A DNA stretch of 64,000 nucleotides from NCBI RefSeq assembly GCF_002879865.1, contig NZ_PNXY01000008.1, positions 124,001-188,000 on the forward strand, given 5' to 3'. This DNA comes from Paraburkholderia rhynchosiae (GTDB taxonomy: Bacteria; Pseudomonadota; Gammaproteobacteria; Burkholderiales; Burkholderiaceae). This document shows positions 8,888 through 16,943 of the stretch, one piece after another. The first letter of the stretch is position 1; the number at the start of each line of letters is the position of its first letter. The translations under genes and the position numbers were made by a program. Below the pieces are notes generated by a model. It was given only the letters and a program-made list of their open reading frames with translations, was not told the origin of the DNA and ran no database searches.

Positions 8888-10177
8888 TCAGGACTCGACG
8901 GGCGCAGTGCTCGCCGCGGGAGACTTGAGCGCTCGGACGGTGTCGATGAACCGCTGTTCGATCTCGACAATCTCGACCGGGTCGATCTTGAGTTCGCGAC
9001 GCATTACCCACGACACCTCTTTCTTCCGCGCCTCCGTCATCACGGATTGCAGGCGCTCGTCGATCGGCTGGCCCGCCAATGAGGACAGCAGTTTCGCGAG
9101 ATCGTAGGTATCGAACGCGCTCATGGCGTCGAACAATGTTCTCTGGTCGACAAATTCCAGATCGTCGATCGATTTCAACTCGTTCCCGCCGCGCGCATTG
9201 CGGCGCGAGAAATAGCTGAGACCCTTTTCCTCGACATAATTCAGCACCTTCGTCTTTCGGAACGCAAAGATGTCTTCTGCGATTTCCGCATGGGAGAGCT
9301 TGTTGAGAATCACTTTCCTGTCGACACCGATCAGCGCTTCCAGATCGTCCAGTTCGATCAGTTCCAGTTCGCTGCTGATCGAAACGTCGAGATCGTGGTC
9401 CGCCACCTGCTGCGCGCGTTCCGTGATTCTCACCGGATCGAACGTGACGAGTTGCCGGCCCGCCGCGCCGTCGCTTGCCGAATATCGTCCCGACGTATTG
9501 TTCAGCCGCTCCGAGCGTCCCGCTTCGATCGAGACGAGATTGAGTTTCTCCATGCGCTTGAGCATTGCCATCACATGCGGGCGCGAATGACCGGCAATCG
9601 CGTTGCATTTCTTGATGACTTCGGAGAGTGGAATCGAGATTTCCTCGTTCTGAGGGCGACGTGCGCGACCGTCGAACCTGTCGTTCGCTTCCGCACCGGC
9701 CATCAACGAAAGAACGTGCGCATACGACAGAACGCCAGGCAGGAAATCAGCATGCGTATTGGTCGCGTGAATGTCGTCTTTCTTTTTGACGCGGCGGATC
9801 ATAGTGCGCACGATATGGCGCAGCAGCGGCGATACGCGTTCCAGTTCTTCTTCGACAATGCCGCCCGCAATGGCGGTCAATTGACAGAAGCTCAGTGCTT
9901 TGGCGGTGTGCGCTCGCGGCTCGGGCGGCAACAGCGCGGCTTCACCGAAAAACTCGCCCTTCCCGAGCGTGGCGAGAATGACCTTTTTTTCATCGCATTG
10001 GGCGGAAATTTCGACTTTGCCATCGGCGATCACGTAGATGACCGCATCCCCGAGAAAGCCCTCGGAATAGATGACTTCGCCAGGAGCCGCCGTACGCGAC
10101 CATGGTGACCGTTGCTGGTTCAAGATTGGTTCCCCCGATGAGCTGTTTTCGTCCAGCGCGTGCCGTTCCTCGGGCAC
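8888..10177 (-). CDS. CNB / winged-helix protein with FliG C-terminal-like domain
   Basis: 429 aa. Residues about 30-120 are a cyclic-nucleotide-binding domain with phosphate-cassette motif FFGEAALLPPEPRAHTAKA (Glu and Arg both retained). Residues about 145-220 resemble a Crp-type winged helix. Residues about 335-418 align by eye with the FliG C-terminal torque domain: IDDLEFVDQRTLFDAMSAFD versus FliG DDRSIQRLLQEVD, then LAKLLSSLAG, then ELKIDPVEIVEIEQ versus RGPVRLSQVE. Residues about 270-325 may be a second, more divergent repeat of that fold. Translation appears to start at GTG, because an in-frame stop sits two codons upstream. It is first in an operon with MotA- and MotB-type genes. Proposed role, by inference: a nucleotide-responsive rotor or stator-binding partner. 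Confidence 0.7.
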   Translation of the reverse strand: MPEERHALDENSSSGEPILNQQRSPWSRTAAPGEVIYSEGFLGDAVIYVIADGKVEISAQCDEKKVILATLGKGEFFGEAALLPPEPRAHTAKALSFCQLTAIAGGIVEEELERVSPLLRHIVRTMIRRVKKKDDIHATNTHADFLPGVLSYAHVLSLMAGAEANDRFDGRARRPQNEEISIPLSEVIKKCNAIAGHSRPHVMAMLKRMEKLNLVSIEAGRSERLNNTSGRYSASDGAAGRQLVTFDPVRITERAQQVADHDLDVSISSELELIELDDLEALIGVDRKVILNKLSHAEIAEDIFAFRKTKVLNYVEEKGLSYFSRRNARGGNELKSIDDLEFVDQRTLFDAMSAFDTYDLAKLLSSLAGQPIDERLQSVMTEARKKEVSWVMRRELKIDPVEIVEIEQRFIDTVRALKSPAASTAPVES

Positions 10178-10178
10178 G

Positions 10179-10199
10179 AGTCAGTTCGACAGACTGACT
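10179..10199 (-). promoter_or_regulatory. Leader hairpin abutting a GTG start codon
   Basis: AGTCAGT (10179-10185) and ACTGACT (10193-10199) are perfect 7-bp arms with a 7-nt loop, ending 1 base before the GTG of the FliG-like gene. No Shine-Dalgarno sequence is visible outside it, so the structure would cover the initiation region. Confidence 0.4.
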
Positions 10200-10210
10200 T
10201 ATTTCACTGG

Positions 10211-10237
10211 ATAACGACAAGCCCTTCCCAATCTTTA
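10211..10237 (-). promoter_or_regulatory. Sigma-28 (FliA)-like promoter for the FliG-like/MotA/MotB operon
   Basis: On the minus strand TAAAGATT, an 11-nt spacer, then GTCGTTAT. Against TAAAGTTT-N11-GCCGATAA this is 7/8 in the -35 half and 5/8 in the -10 half, with exact spacing. It would give a leader of about 27-30 nt before the GTG. Confidence 0.45.
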
Positions 10238-10263
10238 ATAAGAAAAAACGTATGAGATAATGG

Positions 10264-10277
10264 CGCAAACGTTTGCG
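10264..10277. promoter_or_regulatory. Perfect palindrome of LacI/PurR operator type
   Basis: CGCAAACGTTTGCG is a perfect 14-bp palindrome with the central CG and flanking AAAC/GTTT typical of LacI/PurR-family operators. It lies about 27 bp upstream of the sigma-28-like promoter and 85 bp after the end of the sugar permease gene, so either operon could be its target. Confidence 0.45.
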
Positions 10278-10361
10278 GCGCTTCCCGGCAAGGTTTAGAT
10301 GCCCTACCGGATTTTTCATTTGCCTCAGGATCGCGCTGTGATGCGGTAGCGCGCAGCCGCG

Positions 10362-11213
10362 TCAGCCCTTCGTCGCGCCAAACGTCAAGCCCGCCACAAA
10401 GTGCTTCTGCATTGCGAAGAACATTGCAACCGAAGGCAATGCGGCCAGAATCGACCCGGCCGAAACCAGATTCCATGCGGTCGTCCATTGCCCTTTCAAC
10501 GCGGCGACACCCACGGTGATCGGCGCGGCATCGTCGCCTTGCGTCAAACACAGCGCCCAGAAATAGTCGTTCCACACGAAGGTAAACACCAGGATCGCCA
10601 ATGCGGCGAGCGCAGGCCGTATCAACGGCAGCACGATCTTGAAGAATACGGTCCACTCGTTCGCGCCCTCAATGCGCGCCGCCTCGACCAGTTCGAACGG
10701 TAACTGCTTAATGAAGTTGCGCAGAAAGAGCGCGCAAAAACCTGTCTGAAACGACACATGGAAGAGAATCAGCGCGGTTACCGTGTTGAACACGCCAAGC
10801 TGCAACGACAGATCGCGCACCGGGATCATCAGCACTTGCACGGGCACGAAGTTGCCGGCAACGAAAGTGGCGAACAGCGAGGAATTACCGCGAAAGCGAT
10901 AGATTGCGAGAGCGAAGCCGGCCATTGCCGCGAGCGCAATGGAACCGATCACCGCGGGCACCGTAATCAGCACGCTGTTCCAGAAGTAGTGGAGCATCGG
11001 CGAGGTGGTCAGCGCCTCGCGATAATTGTCGAACAGCGCAAAGTGCTTTGGCCATCCCCAATAGTTGCCTTCGCTGAGTTCTTCTGTCGAGCGCACCGAC
11101 GTGACGAGCACCGCGATCATCGGCAGAAGCCAGATCAGCAATGCGAGCGGCAAGGTCAGTTTGTAGACGCGGCGCGTCGCCGGTTTCCATTTGTCGATTG
11201 GGATTGGAAACAT
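10362..11213 (-). CDS. Carbohydrate ABC transporter permease (MalG type)
   Basis: 283 aa with six predicted transmembrane helices. The inner-membrane permease signature EAARIEGANEWTVFFKIVLP (about 190-209), which docks to the ATPase, is present. The size and short N-terminus are those of the MalG/CUT1 second permease. AAGGAG precedes the ATG, and the MalF-type gene ends 10 bp upstream, so translation is probably coupled. Last gene of the galactoside operon that starts near 16751. Confidence 0.93.
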   Translation of the reverse strand: MFPIPIDKWKPATRRVYKLTLPLALLIWLLPMIAVLVTSVRSTEELSEGNYWGWPKHFALFDNYREALTTSPMLHYFWNSVLITVPAVIGSIALAAMAGFALAIYRFRGNSSLFATFVAGNFVPVQVLMIPVRDLSLQLGVFNTVTALILFHVSFQTGFCALFLRNFIKQLPFELVEAARIEGANEWTVFFKIVLPLIRPALAALAILVFTFVWNDYFWALCLTQGDDAAPITVGVAALKGQWTTAWNLVSAGSILAALPSVAMFFAMQKHFVAGLTFGATKG

Positions 11214-11223
11214 GGTCGGCTCC

Positions 11224-12216
11224 TTATTGCTCGGCGCGCAGCATCCGCCGCAGGTGATAAACGATGTAGACCAGCATGATGCCGAACAGCACGACCGCCA
11301 CCGCCGCGGAATAACCGATGCGGTAATACTTGATCGCCTGGTCGTACATGTAATACGCGAGTACGGTCGAACTCTCGAACGGACCGCCGCCCGTCATCAC
11401 CGAGATCAGATCGAAGCTGCGCAATGCGCCAATGATCGTGACGACAATCGCCATGAACGTGGTGGGCCGCAGTTGCGGCAGAATGACGTGCCACAGCATC
11501 GACCAGCCGCGTGCGCCTTCCATGCGCGCGGCCTCAATCTGCTCGGCGTTCAGCGACGTGAGACCGGTCAGATAAAGAATCATGCAATAGGCGGTTTGCG
11601 GCCACAGCGCCGCGAATACGATGCCGAAAGTCGCGTAGCGCGGATCGCCGAGTACCGGCACGCCGTGGCCGAGAACCAGCGCGAGCAAACCGAAAGTCGG
11701 ATCGTAGAACCACGAAAAGATCAGCCCGACCACCACGCCTGATAACACAAACGGCGCAAAGAAAAGCGATTTGACGATGCGAATGCCGGCCACTGCCTGA
11801 TTCAGATACAACGCGACGGCGAGTCCCATCGGCGGAGCGAGTAGAAATAGCAGCAGCCAGATCAGGTTGTTCTTCAGCGCCGTATAGAACGTCTGCGTAT
11901 GGAACAGTTCGACGTAGTTGGCGAGGCCGACAAAAGACGGCTCCGTCATGCCGTCCCAGTTGAAAAAGCTCAGGCGTATCGTCGAGAGAATCGGCCAGAC
12001 CACGTAAATCGCCACCATCACGCAAGCCGGCGCGAGAAACAGAAAAGCAGCGCGCCGTTGACGCCGGGCAGTTGGCGAAGGACGGCGCTGGCGCGTCCCT
12101 ACGTTCGGCGCGCGCCCACGCGTTGTGCCGCCTGGCGCGGGCAGCAACGAGCCGCCTGGTTCAGCGGGATCGGCCACAGTGTGACGGGTGACGGAATGCG
12201 ACAAGATCTTCTCCAT
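11224..12216 (-). CDS. Carbohydrate ABC transporter permease (MalF type)
   Basis: 330 aa. A long Arg/Pro-rich cytoplasmic N-terminus (about 1-50) precedes six membrane helices. The EAA loop reads EAARMEGARGWSMLWHVILP (about 227-246). It pairs with the following MalG-type permease to form the CUT1 channel. It sits 42 bp downstream of the substrate-binding protein gene in the same operon. Confidence 0.92.
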   Translation of the reverse strand: MEKILSHSVTRHTVADPAEPGGSLLPAPGGTTRGRAPNVGTRQRRPSPTARRQRRAAFLFLAPACVMVAIYVVWPILSTIRLSFFNWDGMTEPSFVGLANYVELFHTQTFYTALKNNLIWLLLFLLAPPMGLAVALYLNQAVAGIRIVKSLFFAPFVLSGVVVGLIFSWFYDPTFGLLALVLGHGVPVLGDPRYATFGIVFAALWPQTAYCMILYLTGLTSLNAEQIEAARMEGARGWSMLWHVILPQLRPTTFMAIVVTIIGALRSFDLISVMTGGGPFESSTVLAYYMYDQAIKYYRIGYSAAVAVVLFGIMLVYIVYHLRRMLRAEQ

Positions 12217-12258
12217 CGGATGCTACGGAAGGCGGCCTTGCGGCCGCCGCGCCGTTCG

Positions 12259-13512
12259 TTACTTCTTATAGATCCGCTTGCGCGTCTGCTCGAGTTGCGC
12301 AAGTACGCCGTCGAGTTTCGACGGGTCGGAGATGAACTGCTGCATCCCCTTCATGCCTTCATCGGCCATTTCCTTCGTCATGTCGCGATCATAAAACTGC
12401 GCGATGCCGCCCCTGGTGTTCGCAAGGATCTGGAAGCCGATCTTCGAAATCGGGTCTTCCGGCTCGGGCGATTTGCTGTTCGCCGACAGCGAACCCAGAC
12501 CGACTGCGAGCTTCGCGCCGATCTCCGGCGTCTCGACAAATGCAAGGAACGTGTGCGCGTCCGCCTTGTTTTTCGCTTTCGACGGAATATGCAGCGATTC
12601 GACCGGGCCGTCTTCGGCAGTCGGCACTTTTGCGTCGATGATCGGGAACTGGAAGTAGCCCATCTCCGGCTTCACGTTCGGCGGAAAGCCCGCGGTGATG
12701 AACGTGCCCATCAGCATCATCGCGGCCTTGCCCTGGAACAGGAACGGCTGCACGGAATCGAGATCGTAGGAAAGGGAGTTGTCGATGAAATAGCCCGCGT
12801 CGATCAACTGCTTCCACGCTGTATAGACTTTCTTGACGCGCGGATCGGTGTACGCAACCTCGCCCGCCATCAGCTTCTGGTGGAATGCGTTGCCGTTCAG
12901 GCGCAAGTCGAGATAATCGAACCAGCCCGCAAGCGTCCATGCATCGCGGCCCGCTACCGCAATCGGCGTAATGCCCGCTGCTTTCAGCTTCTTGCAGTCG
13001 TCGAGAAACTGATCCCACGTTTTCGGTTCACCTGAGATGCCGGCCTTCTGGAACAGATCCTTGCGATAGAACATGCCCCACGAGTAGTACACGGTCGGCG
13101 CGGCATATTGCTTGCCTTTGTACGACGACGCTTCTTTCGTCGACGCATACATCTCATTCCAGCCGTTCTTCGCCCAGTCGCCGCTCAAGTCTTCGAAGAG
13201 GCCGCGCTGCGCGTAATAGGCCATGCGTTCGCCGTCATGCCAGTTCACGATGTCGGGGGCGACCGTCGAGAGCCAGCCGGGCAACTGCACCTTGTAGGCT
13301 TCTTCATCGATAAATGACACCTTCACGTCGATTGCGGGATGCGCCTTCTTGAAGTCGTCGACAACCGATTGCCAGACCGCGCGCTGACTCGCGCCCTTGA
13401 ACGCGATATTGGCGGTCAGCGTGCCCGCCTGCGCGGTGCTGACGACGGACGTTCCCACAGCCGCCGCAGCAAGCGCGAGTGCCAGCAGAACCTTGCGTGG
13501 TTTCATTTTCAT
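12259..13512 (-). CDS. Carbohydrate ABC transporter substrate-binding protein
   Basis: 417 aa. A signal peptide (about 1-28, cleavage after TAQA) is followed by a family 1 extracellular solute-binding fold: IDVKVSFIDEEAYKVQLPGW near the first ligand lobe, WHDGERMAYYAQRGLFEDL, and a C-terminal helix-rich lobe with SLHIPSKAKNKADAHTFL. There is no lipobox. The ATG was chosen for GGAGACAGG 8-9 bases upstream; 23 earlier codons are open but unlike the family. With the GH42 enzyme next to it, the cargo is probably a beta-galactoside or galacto-oligosaccharide. Confidence 0.9.
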   Translation of the reverse strand: MKMKPRKVLLALALAAAAVGTSVVSTAQAGTLTANIAFKGASQRAVWQSVVDDFKKAHPAIDVKVSFIDEEAYKVQLPGWLSTVAPDIVNWHDGERMAYYAQRGLFEDLSGDWAKNGWNEMYASTKEASSYKGKQYAAPTVYYSWGMFYRKDLFQKAGISGEPKTWDQFLDDCKKLKAAGITPIAVAGRDAWTLAGWFDYLDLRLNGNAFHQKLMAGEVAYTDPRVKKVYTAWKQLIDAGYFIDNSLSYDLDSVQPFLFQGKAAMMLMGTFITAGFPPNVKPEMGYFQFPIIDAKVPTAEDGPVESLHIPSKAKNKADAHTFLAFVETPEIGAKLAVGLGSLSANSKSPEPEDPISKIGFQILANTRGGIAQFYDRDMTKEMADEGMKGMQQFISDPSKLDGVLAQLEQTRKRIYKK

Positions 13513-13602
13513 ACTACCTGTCTCCTTTATTCCTTGATTTTGCGTCGTTGTCGTTACTGCCTGGAATTCCGCTTTGCACATCGTCCCGTTGCTTGAACCG
13601 GG

Positions 13603-15588
13603 TTAATTCGATCGATAAACCGCCACGCCCTGTGGTTCGATTGCGCGCGAGCCGATCACAAATGCGCCGTCGGCTACATCGGTAATCATGTGTGCGGCGT
13701 CGCCGTAGTTGAACACATAGGTCAGTGCGCCACGCCGGCTAATACGCACGCTGTCGCCGAGCGGCAAGGTTTCGATGCCGGCGTGCTGTGCGATTTGCGA
13801 AAAAAGCCGAACCGTCAACGCCTCGTCGAATAGACTCGCGAAGTAATGAAACGCGCCGTTTCGCACATACGCGGGGTGGCCGTCGGCGAATCGCGCGAGT
13901 ACCTCAAGTGCATTCGCGTTATCGTCTTCAATGAAATCGCGCCAATGGCGGGCAACACCGTCTTCAGCTTTCGCGTCTTCCGTGTCGGCAAGCCGCACAG
14001 CTTCGGTCACGTTCGGCCGCATCGATTCCACGCGCCACACACGCAGCGGCAATACATCAGCGAGTGCACCCGGCGGCAGATTCGCGGGGATCTGCATATC
14101 TTGAGTCTTGGAACCGGTGCGCGGCCCAATCACCACTTGCCCGCCGGAACTTGCGAGACGCGTGGCGAAATCCGCGGGCACGACCGGTAGCGGCGGCACG
14201 ACAATCAGCGCATAGCCGTCGAGCGATGCGTCGACTGGCACGACATCGACATCGAGACCGAGCGAGCGCAGCGCCGAGTAGTACTCGAATGCAAAACGCG
14301 GATAGTGAAAGTCCGCACCCTGTGGATGAATCTCGAACAGCCACTTTGCTTCGTAATCGTAGACGAGTGCGACCTTCGAACGGATCGTGGCATTGGCGTC
14401 GGCGTTTGCAGCCAGCACCGCGCGAATATCATCGGCCACTTGCGCGGCCTCGCTACCGCCAACGTCGAGCCGGTTATCCGGCGTATTCAACCCCGCATGC
14501 ATCTGCTCCTGCGCAAACGGCGCCTGACGCCAACGGAAGTACGACACACAACCCGCGCCATGCGCGAACGCCTCCCAGCTCCACAGCCGCACCATACCCG
14601 GCAACGGCGCCGGATTCCACAGCGCCCAGTTCACCGGACCCGGCTGCTGCTCCATGACCCAGAACGGCAGCTTCGACATGCCGCGATACACGTCGTGATT
14701 GAACGACGCGAAATCCGGATGACCGCTGCGCAGCCAACGCGCCTTTACATCGGGCGCGAACCATTGCTCCTCAAGTGCGCCCAGCGGATAGCTGTCCCAC
14801 GCCGCGACGTCGAGGTCGGCCGCAACCTTGTAGTGATCGAACTCGGTAAAGAGCTGCATGAAGTTGTGCGCGACCGGCCGCCCCGGCGAATGCGCGCGGA
14901 TGATCTCGACCTGCATGCGGTTATAGCGCGCCACTTCGTCCGACGCGAAACGCCGGTAATCGAGCCGATGTGAAGGATGCGCTTCGGTCACGGTCGCGAC
15001 TGGCGCATCGATTTCGTCGAAGCTGCGGTACTCCATACTCCAGAACACGGTGCCCCATGCGCGATTCAATGCGTCTACCGTTTGATAGCGCGCTTGCAGC
15101 CACTCGCGAAAGCGCCCCACTGCTGCCGGCGAATAACTCACTACCGTGTGATGGCAGCCGAATTCGTTATCGGTCTGCCAGTATGCGACCGCCGGGTGCT
15201 TGCCGTAACGCTCGGCAATCGCCGTGCAAATGCGCTGCGACGCCGCGAAATACGACGGCGACGAGAAGTCATAGTGACGGCGCGAACCGAACGCGCGCGG
15301 CCGGCCGTCAGCACCCACCGGCAAGATATCCGGATGACGGTCGATCAGCCACTTTGGCGGCGTTGCGGTCGGCGTGCACATCACGACCTGCAAGCCGGCT
15401 GCGCCGAGTACATCGATCGCACGGTCGAGCCAGCCCCAATCGTATTCGCCAGGCGTTGGCTCGATGCGGCTCCATGCAAACTCGGCGATGCGCACCTGCT
15501 CGATGCCGAGTGCTTTCATCCGGCGCGCGTCGTCTTCCCACATCGACTGAGGCCAGTGTTCCGGGTAATAACAGACTCCAAGGCGCAT
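13603..15588 (-). CDS. Beta-galactosidase, glycoside hydrolase family 42
   Basis: 661 aa, the full family length. The TIM barrel begins [13 protein letters not shown]. The acid/base is Glu142 in [10 protein letters not shown] and the nucleophile Glu313 in [16 protein letters not shown] trimerisation domain (about 390-600) and a C-terminal beta domain follow. There is no signal peptide, so it acts in the cytoplasm on imported galactosides. It sits between the ATPase gene (11 bp upstream) and the substrate-binding protein gene of one transporter, which ties uptake to hydrolysis. Confidence 0.93.
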   Translation of the reverse strand: MRLGVCYYPEHWPQSMWEDDARRMKALGIEQVRIAEFAWSRIEPTPGEYDWGWLDRAIDVLGAAGLQVVMCTPTATPPKWLIDRHPDILPVGADGRPRAFGSRRHYDFSSPSYFAASQRICTAIAERYGKHPAVAYWQTDNEFGCHHTVVSYSPAAVGRFREWLQARYQTVDALNRAWGTVFWSMEYRSFDEIDAPVATVTEAHPSHRLDYRRFASDEVARYNRMQVEIIRAHSPGRPVAHNFMQLFTEFDHYKVAADLDVAAWDSYPLGALEEQWFAPDVKARWLRSGHPDFASFNHDVYRGMSKLPFWVMEQQPGPVNWALWNPAPLPGMVRLWSWEAFAHGAGCVSYFRWRQAPFAQEQMHAGLNTPDNRLDVGGSEAAQVADDIRAVLAANADANATIRSKVALVYDYEAKWLFEIHPQGADFHYPRFAFEYYSALRSLGLDVDVVPVDASLDGYALIVVPPLPVVPADFATRLASSGGQVVIGPRTGSKTQDMQIPANLPPGALADVLPLRVWRVESMRPNVTEAVRLADTEDAKAEDGVARHWRDFIEDDNANALEVLARFADGHPAYVRNGAFHYFASLFDEALTVRLFSQIAQHAGIETLPLGDSVRISRRGALTYVFNYGDAAHMITDVADGAFVIGSRAIEPQGVAVYRSN

Positions 15589-15599
15589 CCGAATGTCCT

Positions 15600-16751
15600 T
15601 TATGCGTAATGTTCGACGGATTCAAGCGAAGCGGCGGCGAAGCCGTCTTCGGTAAACAAGTGCGTAGCGTGGCTCGGCACCCGCAGGTTCGCGCGATGGC
15701 CTGGCGCGAGTCGCGTATCGCCCGGCGCCTTCGCGATCAATGCGACGCCGCCGGGTTGATCGAGATGCACGTAGCTGTGTTCGCCGAGTTGCTCGACCAG
15801 CGAGACGGTGCGCGAGAGAACGGCGTCGTCGGCAGGCGTAGATGTGTCGATGAATTCAAGGTGTTCAGGACGCACCCCGAAAGTCACGATTTGCGAGACC
15901 TGGAGCGCCGCACCATCCACAGGCACGCGCACGTTTTCCTGCGTGTGATCAAGCGTGACTGTCACGCCTTGCGCGTCGATCGACGCGACACGTCCCGGCA
16001 AAAAGTTCATGCGCGGTGAACCGATGAACCCGGCGACGAAGCGGCTCTTCGGGCGGTGATACAACTCGAGCGGCGCGCCGATTTGCGCGATGCTGCCGTA
16101 ACGCTCGGTGTCCTTGCCTGCGTGCAGCAACACGATCTTGTCCGCAAGCGTCATTGCCTCGATCTGATCGTGCGTGACATACACGACGCTCGCCTTCGCG
16201 AACTGCTTGTGCAGCCGCGCGATCTCGATGCGGGTCTGGCCACGCAGCGTTGCGTCGAGATTGGAAAGCGGTTCGTCGAATAGAAACACGCCCGGCTGGC
16301 GCACGATTGCGCGGCCGATTGCAACGCGCTGACGCTGTCCGCCCGACAATGCTTTCGGCCTGCGTTCGAGCAGCGCTTCCAGTTGCAGAATGCGCGCGGC
16401 TTCCCGCACCTTGCGGTCGATTTCGTCTTTGGGAGTCTTGGCGAGTTTCAATCCGAACGCCATGTTCTCGAACACGGTCATGTGCGGGAACAACGCGTAG
16501 CTCTGGAACACCATCGCGACGCCGCGCTGCGCCGCCGGCACGTCGTTCATGACCTGGCCGCCGATGAAGAGATCGCCGTCGGTCAAGTCTTCGAGGCCCG
16601 CGATCATGCGCAGCAATGTGGATTTACCGCAGCCCGATGGCCCGAGAAACACGCAGAATTCGTTCTCGCCAATCTCGAGATCGACGTCGCGAATCACCGG
16701 CGCGCCGTCGCCATACGCCTTCTGTACGCCTCTTAACGAAATGCTCGCCAT
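15600..16751 (-). CDS. Sugar ABC transporter ATPase (MalK/UgpC/MsmK type)
   Basis: 383 aa. Walker [17 protein letters not shown] (about 38-53), Q-loop [10 protein letters not shown], signature [14 protein letters not shown], Walker [12 protein letters not shown] and switch His in VTHDQIEAM are all intact. A C-terminal TOBE/OB regulatory domain (about 235-370) is present. It energises the two permeases encoded downstream. First gene of the operon; GGAG precedes the ATG and a LacI-type operator lies 38 bp upstream. Confidence 0.94.
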   Translation of the reverse strand: MASISLRGVQKAYGDGAPVIRDVDLEIGENEFCVFLGPSGCGKSTLLRMIAGLEDLTDGDLFIGGQVMNDVPAAQRGVAMVFQSYALFPHMTVFENMAFGLKLAKTPKDEIDRKVREAARILQLEALLERRPKALSGGQRQRVAIGRAIVRQPGVFLFDEPLSNLDATLRGQTRIEIARLHKQFAKASVVYVTHDQIEAMTLADKIVLLHAGKDTERYGSIAQIGAPLELYHRPKSRFVAGFIGSPRMNFLPGRVASIDAQGVTVTLDHTQENVRVPVDGAALQVSQIVTFGVRPEHLEFIDTSTPADDAVLSRTVSLVEQLGEHSYVHLDQPGGVALIAKAPGDTRLAPGHRANLRVPSHATHLFTEDGFAAASLESVEHYA

Positions 16752-16788
16752 CGCATCGACTCCGTGATTTAATCGGCTCGACGTCGGA

Positions 16789-16804
16789 GATTAAGCGCTT
16801 AATC
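16789..16804. promoter_or_regulatory. LacI-family operator in the divergent promoter
   Basis: GATTAAGCGCTTAATC is a perfect 16-bp palindrome with the central CG typical of LacI-family sites. It sits 38 bp before the ABC ATPase ATG and 139 bp before the LacI-type gene. A related partial site, GATTTAATC, is at 16766-16774. The adjacent repressor is the obvious ligand. Confidence 0.65.
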
Positions 16805-16943
16805 AGCAGGGCCGAAAAAATCGATCGCGGGCGATCGTTGGGCCTTGCCTGTCTCCGATATCGTTTTTGTCTGTGCGACAGATGGTGCCGTGCCTTGCCC
16901 ATCGATGCAAATGTCGGGCAGCCATCCCAAATAATGAACAGAC

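Noticed and set aside
7290..10177. Zorya-type anti-phage system (MotA/MotB-like ZorAB)
   Set aside because: The MotA-type protein is only 254 aa without the long ZorA coiled-coil tail, no ZorC/D/E helicase or nuclease gene is adjacent, and the third gene is CNB/FliG-like.
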